Shown here piece after piece: positions 32,419 to 40,355 of a stretch of 64,000 nt of DNA; the first letter of the stretch is position 1; every line of letters begins with the position of its first letter. The DNA lies in the NCBI RefSeq assembly GCF_014127285.1, contig NZ_CP059901.1, positions 2,604,001 through 2,668,000 on the forward strand, read 5' to 3'. A model generated the notes under the pieces. That model saw only the letters and a list, made by a program, of their open reading frames with translations, made no database searches and had not been told where the DNA came from. The stretch comes from Mumia sp. ZJ1417 (GTDB lineage: Bacteria; Actinomycetota; Actinomycetes; Propionibacteriales; Nocardioidaceae). The translations under genes and the position numbers were made by a program.

Positions 32419-33741
32419 CTACAGGGAAGGCATTGGGGTGGGATGGGAGGTGCTCGCGGGCGAACCGTGCGGGGACGGCGGGGCCGAGGAGCCGGGCGGG
32501 TGTTCTCGGAGGCGGCGCGCGAGGCGGTCCAGTGCCACGGCGTCCGCGGGGGTGGTGACGTCGAGGGTCCCGAGCAGGCGCACGAGGTCCTCGGTTGCGA
32601 CGGCGCCGTCGAGGCCGCCGAGCGTGGTGTCGAAGTGGTGGACTCCCGACTTCAGCGCCGTGAGCACGTTGACCAGGCCGAGCCGGTCCTTGTCACGCAG
32701 CCGGAGGCGGAGCGGGACGGGCCGGGCGAGGCCGACGGCGTCCTGCAGGAGGGCCCGCACCTGAAGCGGCGTCGCCGAGCCGGAGGTGTCGTCGAGGCAG
32801 ATCTCGGTGGCGCCCGAGTGCGCGAGCACGTCGATCGCCGCGAGCGCCGACTCGCTGCCGGCCACGGCGAACGCGTCGTCGAGGATCACGACGCGGCCCG
32901 TCGCGGCGTCATCGCCCGCGAGCTCCCGGGCGAGCACGGCGGCACGCTCGACCGAGCGGGGGTCGTGGCCGTCGGCCCTGACCTCGAGGACCGAGATGCC
33001 CCGGTCGATTGCCCGACGCGCCTGCGCCGCGGACTCCACGAGCGCGCTTCGGTGAGCGGCATCCGCGCTGTCGACCGCTGCGCCGCTCCCCCACGGGAAG
33101 GTCTCGAGAGACGCGCCGGCCGTCAGGTCGGCGACACGCACGCGGATGCCCGAGCGGCGGACGTGGCGGGCTGTCCGGTGGACCGAGTCGCCGACCTCGC
33201 CGCGTGCCGCCAACGAGGTGACGAGACCGCTGTCGGCGAGTGTCGCGACGTCGGGGAGGACGTCGGCGAACTGGCCCCATCCGCGGGAATGGAAGAGCAG
33301 AGGTGCCGTACGACGGGCGGCGTGGCCCGCGAGCACCTCCCCGACGAAGATCGTGTGGTCTCCGCCCGGATAGGCGTGGAGGACCCGGCAGTCGAGCCAG
33401 CCGAGGGCTGAGTCGAGCAACGGGACCCCGGTAGCAGCTGTGGACCACGTCTCGCCGTCGAAACGGTCGGCAACCTCACCGGCCATCCCGGCGAAGCGGC
33501 GCGCCACCTCGGCCTGGTCCTTCGCGAGGACGCTGATCCCAAAGACACCGCTGGACTCGACCAGGCCGTGGCTGTAGAGCCGCCGGTCCAGACAGATCGA
33601 GACCAACGGCGGATCGAGACTCACGCTGGAGAACGAGCTCGCTGTCATGCCGTGCCGCACACCGTCGACGACGGTAGTGACGATGGTGACGCCGCTGGGC
33701 CACTGGGCCAGCACGTCGCGGAACGTCGAAGCCTCGACCAC
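32419..33741 (-). CDS. Flavin reductase fused to an HMG-CoA-lyase-like barrel lacking metal ligands
   Basis: 440-residue two-domain protein. Residues about 1-165 are an HpaC/DIM6-type flavin reductase (TFRDVLAQWPSGVTIVTT, GMTASSFSSVSLDPPLVSICLDR, WLDCRVLHAYPGGDHTIFVGEVL). Residues about 180-425 resemble the HMGL TIM barrel: ATEICLDDTSGSATPLQVRALL and LVNVLTALKSGVHHFDTTLGGLDG, then AVATEDLVRLL. In true lyases the strand HFHDT carries metal histidines; here it reads LRLRDK, and the catalytic cysteine loop GGCPFAPGATGN is missing. The second domain is therefore probably non-catalytic, perhaps structural or CoA/flavin-binding. GTG 33741 has an excellent AGGAGG seven bases upstream. It leads the six-gene operon and precedes its likely monooxygenase partner. 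Confidence 0.8.
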   Translation of the reverse strand: MVEASTFRDVLAQWPSGVTIVTTVVDGVRHGMTASSFSSVSLDPPLVSICLDRRLYSHGLVESSGVFGISVLAKDQAEVARRFAGMAGEVADRFDGETWSTAATGVPLLDSALGWLDCRVLHAYPGGDHTIFVGEVLAGHAARRTAPLLFHSRGWGQFADVLPDVATLADSGLVTSLAARGEVGDSVHRTARHVRRSGIRVRVADLTAGASLETFPWGSGAAVDSADAAHRSALVESAAQARRAIDRGISVLEVRADGHDPRSVERAAVLARELAGDDAATGRVVILDDAFAVAGSESALAAIDVLAHSGATEICLDDTSGSATPLQVRALLQDAVGLARPVPLRLRLRDKDRLGLVNVLTALKSGVHHFDTTLGGLDGAVATEDLVRLLGTLDVTTPADAVALDRLARRLREHPPGSSAPPSPHGSPASTSHPTPMPSL

Positions 33742-33767
33742 TGATCCACCTCCTTCAAGGTGGTAGA

Positions 33768-33781
33768 GAATATACAATATC
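33768..33781. promoter_or_regulatory. AT-rich regulon motif E upstream of the six-gene operon
   Basis: GAATATACAATATC, an imperfect inverted repeat (GAATAT-ACA-ATATC), 27-40 bases before the operon start. On the minus strand it includes a TATATT -10-like element. It matches motif D at 13498-13515 closely. The divergent GntR gene starts about 100 bases away. Confidence 0.45.
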
Positions 33782-33833
33782 AACTTGGGGTTGTGCCACG
33801 TGTTCATCGCTAAGAACGACCTGGCCTGCGAGA

Positions 33834-33847
33834 ATCTATGATGTAGA
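33834..33847. promoter_or_regulatory. Candidate promoter/operator of the GntR gene
   Basis: ATCTATGATGTAGA contains the short inverted repeat TCTA-TGATG-TAGA, with TATGAT as a possible -10 box, 37-50 bases before the regulator ATG, which itself has GAGGAG upstream. It may be an autoregulatory site. Confidence 0.35.
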
Positions 33848-33884
33848 CGCACACGCGTCATCTGACTCATAGAGGAGCACCCGC

Positions 33885-34592
33885 ATGGCACGACGTAGCC
33901 GATCCGACCGCACCGCCCGGCCGATCGCCCACGTGTCACTCGTCGACCGCGTGACCAGCGAACTCCGCGCGTCGATCCTCACCGGCGAGATCCAGCCCGG
34001 TTCATCGGTCTCCATCGTCGAGCTCTGCGAGCTGTACGACGTGAGCCACATCCCCGTACGCGAGGCGCTTCGTCGTCTCGAGAGCGAGGGCGTCGTGAGC
34101 CTGCGCCCGGGCCGGTCGGCGCTCGTCGCCGCCCTGAGCACGGAGGACCTCGCCGATATCTACCGCCTGCGGCGCCTCATCGAGGGCGACCTCGCGGCCA
34201 AGGCCGCCCGTCAGATGACGGACGAGCTGGTCACCGAGGCCGAGCAGGCGCTCGACGAGTACGTCGCGATCGAGCGCGAGCCGGCCGCCCTCGCAGCGGC
34301 GCACCACGCCTTCCACGCCACGTTGCTCTCCGACGTCATGGGCACCGCCGACAAGAACGTCCTCGAGCTGTTGTGGCACTCGGCCGACCGCTACCTGCAC
34401 CTCCTGATGGAGGATCTCGACCACGCACCCGAGACCAAGGAGCACCGCATCGACGAGCACCGCGAGCTGCTCGAGCTCGCCCGCGCGCGCAAGTCGGCGG
34501 CGTTCAAGAAGGCGTGGATCGCCCACCTCGACGGCAGCGAGCGCTCCCTGATGGCCGCGCTCGGCAACCGCGCGGTCGCCGACTCCGCCTGA
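33885..34592 (+). CDS. GntR-family (FCD/FadR subfamily) transcriptional regulator
   Basis: 235-residue regulator. The N-terminal winged helix (about 18-85; LVDRVTSELRASILTGEIQPGSSVSIVELCELYDVSHIPVREALRRLESEG) is typical GntR. The C-terminal all-helical FCD ligand domain (about 90-225) keeps histidines expected for its metal site (HHAFH near residue 145; HRIDEHRELL near 188). FCD proteins sense small organic acids. It is divergent from the six-gene catabolic operon and is the only GntR gene in the window, so it is the prime candidate to bind the AT-rich motifs before that operon and others. That link is inferred. Confidence 0.9.
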   Translation: MARRSRSDRTARPIAHVSLVDRVTSELRASILTGEIQPGSSVSIVELCELYDVSHIPVREALRRLESEGVVSLRPGRSALVAALSTEDLADIYRLRRLIEGDLAAKAARQMTDELVTEAEQALDEYVAIEREPAALAAAHHAFHATLLSDVMGTADKNVLELLWHSADRYLHLLMEDLDHAPETKEHRIDEHRELLELARARKSAAFKKAWIAHLDGSERSLMAALGNRAVADSA

Positions 34593-34602
34593 GCAGCACC
34601 AC

Positions 34603-36261
34603 CTAGGGCTTCACGAGCGCGTCGGCGATCGCCCACGGGCGGCCATCGACGACGTCGGTCCCGCGTGAGACGAACCGGTTGGACGCCTGCTCCGGGCTGA
34701 GCGCGGCGGCGGTGACGGACCCTTCCGACATGACCGGCTGGGGCCGACTAATGACGCCGTCGAACTGCCAGCTCCCGCTCCAGAGGGTGAAGTCCGACGA
34801 CAGCGGGACGAGCATCCCGGCCCCGAACGGACCGGGCCTGGAGGCGACGGCAAGGTTGAGGCGGTTCTCCGCCGACCGCTCGAGCAGCAGCAGGTCGAGG
34901 TCGTGCGCGGCCGCGGTGGTGAACGGCACGGCGACGACGTCAGCGTCCTGCAGCGAGGCGAGGCGGAACGTCTCTGGGTGCAGAGCGTCATCGCCCACGA
35001 CGAGGGCGAGGCGGCCCCACGGGAGGTCGATCACCTCCAGCGCCTCGCCGAGGCGGGTCACCCACTCTGCGTGGCGGGCACTTGAGTGGAGCTGCGGCTG
35101 GCGGAGGACGACGCCGCGAGCGTCCATGGCGAGGCCGACGTGCTGGTCCCCGTCTCGTACCGTCGTCACGAGCGTCGCGGTGGTGTCGGCGAGCACAGCA
35201 CGGAGGGCATCGGGATCGAAGCGCGGCGTCACCTCGTCCGTCACGATCCCACCAGGCCAGGCCGCGAGCTCGGGGAGGACGACGAGCTGCGCTCCCCCCT
35301 CGACGGCCTCGCGCACGAGGGCGACCACGTCGTCCCCGTCGGCCGGGCAGATCACGGCCGTCAGCAGGGACGCGGAGCCGGCGGGAGCACGGCGTCCGTG
35401 CGGCGGCGCGACGATCGGGCCGTACAGATCCGGGCGCCGCACCGCTAGGACGTCGGTGCCGTCCGGGCGCCGCTTGTCGTCGGCCGCCGAGACGTCGATG
35501 TCGGCGATCACGACCGCCTCGCCGGCGAGGGGGCCGCGTGCGACGACGGTCCCGTCGGGCGCGACGATCTGGCTCTCCCCCGCGCCGTGGAGACGTTCGA
35601 CCGGGACTCCGACCGCCTGCGCGACGGTGTTGATGCTGTGCTCGGGGACGAGCGGTCCGACCTTGTTGGCCGCCACCACCCAGACGCGGTTCTCGACCGC
35701 GCGTACGGGGACGTGGAGCGAGGCCTCGTCGAGCGCGAACGAGTTGAGGCTGTTGAGCAGCAGCTGCGCGCCACCGACCGCCAGCAGACGAGGCGTCTCG
35801 TTGATCACGCCGTCCATGCACGAGTAGAGGCCGAGACGGCCGAGCGGCGTCTCGACGACCGGCGAGGCCTCGGTCGCGGGATCGAGGTGATCACGCTCGC
35901 TGCCCATGAGGACCTGCTTGTCGCTCGTCGCCAGGACCTCGCCGTCGGGGCCGATGAGGATGTTGCTCCCCGTCGTGCGGCCGTCCTCGCGGGCGAGCGT
36001 GCAGTTCACGAGCAGGTGGATCCGGTGCTTCGCGGCCGTGGCAGCGAGCGTACGGACGAAGTCGCCGTCGAGGGTCTGGGCCATGCGGCGGGCGTGCTCG
36101 CGATCGGCGTACCAGGAGACGTGGTTGCCGAACTCCGGCAGAACGACCAGCTGGGCCCCTTGTCCGGCCGCGTCCTCGACGAGGCGGACCGCGGAGGCGA
36201 GGTTGGCCGCGACGTCCTCGCTGGCAGCGAGCTGGACGGCGGCGACGCGTACGACAGTCAT
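34603..36261 (-). CDS. Tandem nitrilase-superfamily hydrolase, second domain catalytically degenerate
   Basis: 552 residues made of two carbon-nitrogen-hydrolase domains. The first (about 1-265) has the full triad: Glu43 in VVLPEFGN, Lys115 in TSDKQVLMG and Cys148 in GLYSCMDGVINE. The second (about 300-530) keeps the fold and its glutamate (VVLPELAAW), but the cysteine strand reads LALVVGDDALHPE, so no nucleophile is present. Nitrilase-fold enzymes hydrolyse nitriles, amides or ureido groups. The ATG at 36261 lies nine bases after TATATG and has no Shine-Dalgarno, so a leaderless message is likely; an in-frame ATG twelve bases upstream is possible. It could open an amide made from a lactam or maleimide; that is inference. 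Confidence 0.82.
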   Translation of the reverse strand: MTVVRVAAVQLAASEDVAANLASAVRLVEDAAGQGAQLVVLPEFGNHVSWYADREHARRMAQTLDGDFVRTLAATAAKHRIHLLVNCTLAREDGRTTGSNILIGPDGEVLATSDKQVLMGSERDHLDPATEASPVVETPLGRLGLYSCMDGVINETPRLLAVGGAQLLLNSLNSFALDEASLHVPVRAVENRVWVVAANKVGPLVPEHSINTVAQAVGVPVERLHGAGESQIVAPDGTVVARGPLAGEAVVIADIDVSAADDKRRPDGTDVLAVRRPDLYGPIVAPPHGRRAPAGSASLLTAVICPADGDDVVALVREAVEGGAQLVVLPELAAWPGGIVTDEVTPRFDPDALRAVLADTTATLVTTVRDGDQHVGLAMDARGVVLRQPQLHSSARHAEWVTRLGEALEVIDLPWGRLALVVGDDALHPETFRLASLQDADVVAVPFTTAAAHDLDLLLLERSAENRLNLAVASRPGPFGAGMLVPLSSDFTLWSGSWQFDGVISRPQPVMSEGSVTAAALSPEQASNRFVSRGTDVVDGRPWAIADALVKP

Positions 36262-36268
36262 GGGCGAA

Positions 36269-36285
36269 ACCATATATCCTTCTAC
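36269..36285. promoter_or_regulatory. AT-rich motif F between nitrilase and MFS genes
   Basis: ACCATATATCCTTCTAC shares the ATATATC core with the regulon motifs but diverges in the flanks. On the minus strand TATATG is nine bases before the nitrilase ATG, in keeping with a leaderless start. Confidence 0.35.
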
Positions 36286-36351
36286 GATTCTCCCCTAGAG
36301 TTTCTCAGAGACGTTCCCCGACGCTGCTCTGCCCGATGACAGGAGCCGGAT

Positions 36352-37758
36352 GTGAGCAACCAGCCGACCGACGATCGCCCACCTGAGCAGGAGGAGACTG
36401 CCTCGGCGGCCACTGCTCTGGGCACGGTACCCCTGACGGCCTTCGTCGGTCGCCCTCCGATGGACGTCGACCTGGCACGCCCGGCGCCGTTCGGCTGGTG
36501 GGCGGCCATCGTGATCGCGCTCGTCGCGTTCATCGACCGGATCGAGGTCAACCTGATCGCCGGCGCCCTCCCGGCCATCCAGGAGGAGTTCGGCTTCAGC
36601 GACACGTGGGCCGGCGCCATCCCGACCGCTGCGTCGCTCGCCGCGGTCGTCCTGCTCCTGCCGGCCGGTCGGCTCGCCGACAAGGGGCGGCGGACCTGGA
36701 TCGTCGCGCTCGTGGTGCTCACCTGGGCGCTGTTCTCGGTGGCCAGCGGTCTCGCGACGACGTTCGCGATGTTCTTCGTCATCCGCATCCTTCTCGGCGC
36801 TGCCGGACAGCTCTACAACCCCCCGGCGTCGAGCCTCCTCGCCGACTACTTCCCGGGCAGCACCCGCGGCAAGGCGTTCGGACTCGAGCGTGCGGGCTAC
36901 TACATGGGCCTGCCGGTCGGCGTCGCTCTCGGTGGTGCCGTGGCCGAGGCGCTCGACTGGCGCGCGGTGTTCTTCATCGTGGCGATCCCCGGCGTGCTCG
37001 TGGCCGCGCTCGTCCTCACGGTGCGCGAGCCGGTCCGTGGGATCGGCGACCGGATCGACCGCCTCCGGGGCATGGGCGACACCGAGCCCACGACCGAAGG
37101 GGCCGCGTCGGCTGCACCGACGTCGATGTTCGCCGAAGCTCGCGCGGTCCTCCAGATCACCTCGCTGCGCGGCATCACCCTCAGCCTGGCGCTGCTCTAC
37201 CTCGGGCTCGGCGGGCTCTTCTACTGGCTCCCCACGCTGCTGGAGCGGACCGAGGACATGGCGTACGACACGGCGGCAGGCGTCGCGGGCGGTGTCGGCG
37301 GTGTCGGCATCGTGATCGGCATCATCCTCGGCAGCCGGATCGGCGACCGCGGCCACGGCGTGAAGGCCGGCTGGCGGATCCGGGTCAGCCTCTGGTTCCT
37401 CCTCGTCGGCGCGCTCTCGATCACCGGCGTCGTGGTCCTCCCCGGAGTCGCGCTGCGCATCGGCCTCGTCGCCCTCGCGTGCGTCGGCTTCGCCGGGGCC
37501 ATCCCGAACCTCACGGCCGCGTCCGCCGACGTCGTTCCCGCCTCGCGCCGAGGGCTCGGGTTCGCCGCCGTGCAGTTCCTGCTGTCGCTCGGTGGCGCGC
37601 TCGGACCGTTCCTCATCGGCGTGGTCTCCGACGCGACCGGCTCCATCAACATCGCGTTCCTCGCGCTGGTGCCGCCGCTGTTCGCCAGCGTGCTGATCCT
37701 GCGGTGGGCCGCGGTCACGTACGACGACGACGCGCGCAAGGCACTCGCAGGCGGCTGA
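36352..37758 (+). CDS. MFS transporter
   Basis: Major facilitator of 468 residues with about twelve membrane helices. A roughly 45-residue polar N-terminal extension precedes helix 1 (WWAAIVIALVAFIDRIEVNLIAGALP). The loop 2-3 signature is GRLADKGRRTW, and LERAGYYMGLPVGVALGG marks helix 5. A soluble loop lies between the two bundles (about 225-260). GTG 36352 follows AGGAG. It resembles sugar-acid/organic-anion or Spinster-like carriers. Being divergent from the nitrilase and inside the catabolic block, it probably moves a pathway substrate or product. Confidence 0.85.
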   Translation: MSNQPTDDRPPEQEETASAATALGTVPLTAFVGRPPMDVDLARPAPFGWWAAIVIALVAFIDRIEVNLIAGALPAIQEEFGFSDTWAGAIPTAASLAAVVLLLPAGRLADKGRRTWIVALVVLTWALFSVASGLATTFAMFFVIRILLGAAGQLYNPPASSLLADYFPGSTRGKAFGLERAGYYMGLPVGVALGGAVAEALDWRAVFFIVAIPGVLVAALVLTVREPVRGIGDRIDRLRGMGDTEPTTEGAASAAPTSMFAEARAVLQITSLRGITLSLALLYLGLGGLFYWLPTLLERTEDMAYDTAAGVAGGVGGVGIVIGIILGSRIGDRGHGVKAGWRIRVSLWFLLVGALSITGVVVLPGVALRIGLVALACVGFAGAIPNLTAASADVVPASRRGLGFAAVQFLLSLGGALGPFLIGVVSDATGSINIAFLALVPPLFASVLILRWAAVTYDDDARKALAGG

Positions 37759-37767
37759 CCCGTCGGC

Positions 37768-37808
37768 GCGCCAGCGTCCAAACGCCTGCGCGGCATGGAC
37801 GCTGGCGC
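37768..37808. terminator. Convergent hairpin terminator
   Basis: Perfect 13-base inverted repeat GCGCCAGCGTCCA / TGGACGCTGGCGC with a 15-base loop, between the MFS gene (ends 37758) and the cupin gene (ends 37833). Confidence 0.75.
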
Positions 37809-37832
37809 ACCGATCACAGGGTCCGAGGGGCG

Positions 37833-38426
37833 TCAGGCCCAGTGGCGTACGACGACCGGGCCGTCGTACGCAGGCGCGGCCTCCCCGGCTGGAACGTGCG
37901 CCCAGCGGCGCTCCGCCGTCCAGTAGAGGTCGACGTCCGCCGCGAAGGTGCTGATCTCGGCGCCGTCGAGCACCTCGACCGAGCCCGGGAGGGCACCGCC
38001 GGCAGGTCGTACCGCACCCGGCGCCACCGTGTGCACGCCGAGCGTGCCGGCATCGTCGGCCGGCCCCTCAGCCCAGCCGCCGGGCGCACCGCTGAACCAC
38101 ACCAGCGCCCGCGTCTCGACCTGCGTACCGGTCTGCGAACGAGTCGCCCGCGGCTCCACGACGAGCAGCGATCCCGGGCGGCACGTCTCGCCACTCATCG
38201 CCAGCGCCCCCTCGAGGACGAGCATCTCCTCGCCCGCGGGCTGGTGTCCCGTCATCGCCCGCTTCCACCCCTCGGGGAAGCGGACGAGGACGGTACGGGA
38301 GGTGGCGTCGGCCGACGCGCGGAGCATCACCATCTCCGCCTTCTGCTCGGCGCCGGCGGGGGCGAAGCTCGTCCACTCCAGCGCCTCGTCGTACAGGTCC
38401 TTCTCGGTCACAGCCTGCTCGGTCAC
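37833..38426 (-). CDS. Cupin-domain protein (ChrR-like double-cupin)
   Basis: 197 residues of beta-barrel type, with a PEGWKRAMTGHQPAGEEMLVLEGALAMSGETCRPGSLLVVEP segment (about 48-90) resembling the ChrR/anti-ECFsigma-type cupin, without a zinc-finger anti-sigma domain. The histidine/glutamate set typical of metal cupins (H-x-H, E) is partly kept as GHQPAGEE. GTG 38426 overlaps the stop of the amidase gene. Cupins of this kind act as dioxygenases, isomerases or acetylacetone-cleaving enzymes; the substrate is unknown. It is the last gene of the CoA-transferase/amidase/cupin operon. Confidence 0.72.
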   Translation of the reverse strand: MTEQAVTEKDLYDEALEWTSFAPAGAEQKAEMVMLRASADATSRTVLVRFPEGWKRAMTGHQPAGEEMLVLEGALAMSGETCRPGSLLVVEPRATRSQTGTQVETRALVWFSGAPGGWAEGPADDAGTLGVHTVAPGAVRPAGGALPGSVEVLDGAEISTFAADVDLYWTAERRWAHVPAGEAAPAYDGPVVVRHWA

Positions 38427-39088
38427 GGCATGGCTCCTTCTCGGGGGTCGGGGGTCGGTGTCGGGGTACGGAGGTAGGTGACCGCGTCTGCGAGAGGCAC
38501 GACGTCGGCGTACTTCGCGTCGAGGTCGAAGAGGTTGTGCGCGTGCACCTGCACGTCGCGGTCGCCACAGGCCTCGTCGACGACGATCGGGCGGAACCCG
38601 TGCTGCAGCGCGTCGGTCGCGGTCGCACGGACGCACCCGCTGGTCGAGAAGCCGACGACGAGCACCGTGTCGACCCCCCAGAAGCGCAGCGTCGACGCGA
38701 GAGACGTGCCGAAGAACGCCGAGGCGTACTGCTTGGTGATCACGACCTCGCCGGGCAGCGGAGCAGGCGATTCGGGGAACTCCGCCCATGGCGAGCCGGG
38801 CTCGAACGCGGCGAGCGCGGGGACCTTGCGGCGGAAGTGGCCGCCGTCGACCCCGTCGGTCGTGAGCCGCACCTCGGTGAAGACCACCGGGACGTCGTGC
38901 GCCCTCGCGATCTCCACGAGCTGCGCGCTGGCCGCACGGGCGCTCTCGAACCGGCCGCCGGTGTCGCTCAGCGGCGAAGCCGGGTCGAGGTAGGCCGTGA
39001 CGACGTCGACGACGACGACCGCCGGGCGGGCACCGAAGCCGACGCGCCCGAGGAACCCCGCTGCGGCGTAGTCGTCGCCGCGGTCCAT
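38423..39088 (-). CDS. Isochorismatase-fold amidohydrolase (N-carbamoylsarcosine/maleamate amidase type)
   Basis: Cysteine hydrolase of 221 residues. The triad is Asp28 (VVVVDVVTAY), Lys119 (VITKQYASAFFGT) and Cys152 (GFSTSGCVRATATDAL). The STSGCVRATA run is the signature of N-carbamoylsarcosine amidase, maleamate amidase (NicF) and related enzymes rather than of isochorismatases proper. In maleimide or nicotinate catabolism such an enzyme releases ammonia from a maleamate. ATG 39088 shares one base with the CoA-transferase stop. The family is clear; the maleamate-type substrate is inferred from the maleate-isomerase-like gene in the same region. Confidence 0.85.
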   Translation of the reverse strand: MDRGDDYAAAGFLGRVGFGARPAVVVVDVVTAYLDPASPLSDTGGRFESARAASAQLVEIARAHDVPVVFTEVRLTTDGVDGGHFRRKVPALAAFEPGSPWAEFPESPAPLPGEVVITKQYASAFFGTSLASTLRFWGVDTVLVVGFSTSGCVRATATDALQHGFRPIVVDEACGDRDVQVHAHNLFDLDAKYADVVPLADAVTYLRTPTPTPDPREGAMP

Positions 39089-40296
39089 CAGATCACCCCG
39101 GCCTCGGCAAGCGCCGTACGCTCGTCCGCGGCGATGCCGAGGAGGTCTCCGTACACCTCGTCGTTGTGCTGGCCGAGCGTCGGCCCCGTCCACCGGACGC
39201 TGCCGGGCGTGCCCGACAGCCGCGGGACGACGTTGGGCATCGCGAGGGTGCCGAAGGTCGGGTCGGGCACGCGGACGATCGCCTCACGAGCCGCGTAGTG
39301 CGGATCCTCGAGCATGTCGGCGGCGCGGAAGATCCGCCCGGCGGGGACGCCGGAGTCGTGCAGGAGGACGAGGAGCTCCTCGGCGTCGTGCTTCGCCGTC
39401 CACGCGGCGATCCGCTGGTCGAGCTCCTCCTGCCGGGCGCCACGAGCGCCGTGCGTCGCGTACTCGGGCAGCTCGGCGAGCTCCGGCTCCCCCATCGCCG
39501 CGGCGAGCCGCGTGAAGACGGTGTCCTGGTTGGCCGCGATGAGGATCGTGTGCCCATCGGCGGTCGGATAGACGTTGCTCGGCGCGACGTTCGGCAGGAT
39601 CGGGCCGGTCCGCTCGCGCTGGTAGCCGGCGACGTCCCACTCGGTGACCAGGCTCTCGGTCATCGCGAGGACGGCCTCGTAGATCGCGCTGTCGACGACC
39701 TGCCCCTCCCCCGTCCGTTCGCGGTGAAGCAGGGCGGCAAGCGTGCCGACCGTCGCATGGGTGGCGGCGAGGGAGTCGCCGATCGACAGGCCGGTCCGCG
39801 ACGGCGGACGGTCCGGCTCACCGGTGATGTAGCGCAGGCCGCCCATGGCCTCGCCGATGGAGCCGTAGCCGGCGCGCTCGGAGTATGGCCCGGTCTGCCC
39901 GTACCCGCTGACGCGGACGAGCACGATGCCGGGGTTGCGCTCCTTGAGACGCTCGTAGCCGAGGTTCCAGCGCTCGAGCGTGCCGGGCCGGAAGTTCTCG
40001 ACGACGACGTCGGCGTGCTCGACGAGGCGGAGGAACAGCTCCTGGCCCTCCGGACGGCGCAGGTCGAGGGTCACCGAGCGCTTGTTGCGCGCCACGATGG
40101 GCCACCACAGCGAGTGGCCGTGGGGCTTCTCACGGCCCCACTGCCGCATCGGGTCGCCCACACCGGGGGCCTCGACCTTGACGACGTCGGCGCCGAGGTC
40201 TCCCATCAGCTGACCGGCGAAGGGTCCGGCCAGGAGCTGGCCGGCTTCGATGACACGTACCCCGGCGAGGGCGCCAGGAGTCTGCTCGGTAGACAT
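39088..40296 (-). CDS. CaiB/BaiF-family (class III) CoA-transferase
   Basis: 402-residue class III CoA-transferase. It has GVRVIEAGQLLAGPFAGQLMGDLGADVVKVE at the start, RNKRSVTLDLRRPEG, and the catalytic aspartate in GLSIGDSLAATHATVG. A C-terminal PTFGTLAMPNVVPRLSGTPG is typical. It moves CoA between carboxylic acids, for example to mesaconate, citramalate or succinate analogues. ATG 40296 has no Shine-Dalgarno; TGATATACG lies nine bases before it and looks like an extended -10, so the message may be leaderless. It is divergent from an HMG-CoA-lyase-like gene, with which activation followed by cleavage would make biochemical sense. Confidence 0.87.
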   Translation of the reverse strand: MSTEQTPGALAGVRVIEAGQLLAGPFAGQLMGDLGADVVKVEAPGVGDPMRQWGREKPHGHSLWWPIVARNKRSVTLDLRRPEGQELFLRLVEHADVVVENFRPGTLERWNLGYERLKERNPGIVLVRVSGYGQTGPYSERAGYGSIGEAMGGLRYITGEPDRPPSRTGLSIGDSLAATHATVGTLAALLHRERTGEGQVVDSAIYEAVLAMTESLVTEWDVAGYQRERTGPILPNVAPSNVYPTADGHTILIAANQDTVFTRLAAAMGEPELAELPEYATHGARGARQEELDQRIAAWTAKHDAEELLVLLHDSGVPAGRIFRAADMLEDPHYAAREAIVRVPDPTFGTLAMPNVVPRLSGTPGSVRWTGPTLGQHNDEVYGDLLGIAADERTALAEAGVI

Positions 40297-40298
40297 GG

Positions 40299-40320
40299 AT
40301 CAGATCGTATATCAGATAGA
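40299..40320. promoter_or_regulatory. AT-rich regulon motif C in divergent promoter
   Basis: The stretch contains CAGATCGTATATCAGATAG, matching the TAGATCATATAT core of motifs A and B at 10 of 12 positions. It lies between the CoA-transferase (minus) and lyase (plus) genes and overlaps the putative -10 box of the former. Confidence 0.45.
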
Positions 40321-40355
40321 CTCGCCGCTCCCAGCCTTCCCCAGGAGGACGCACT

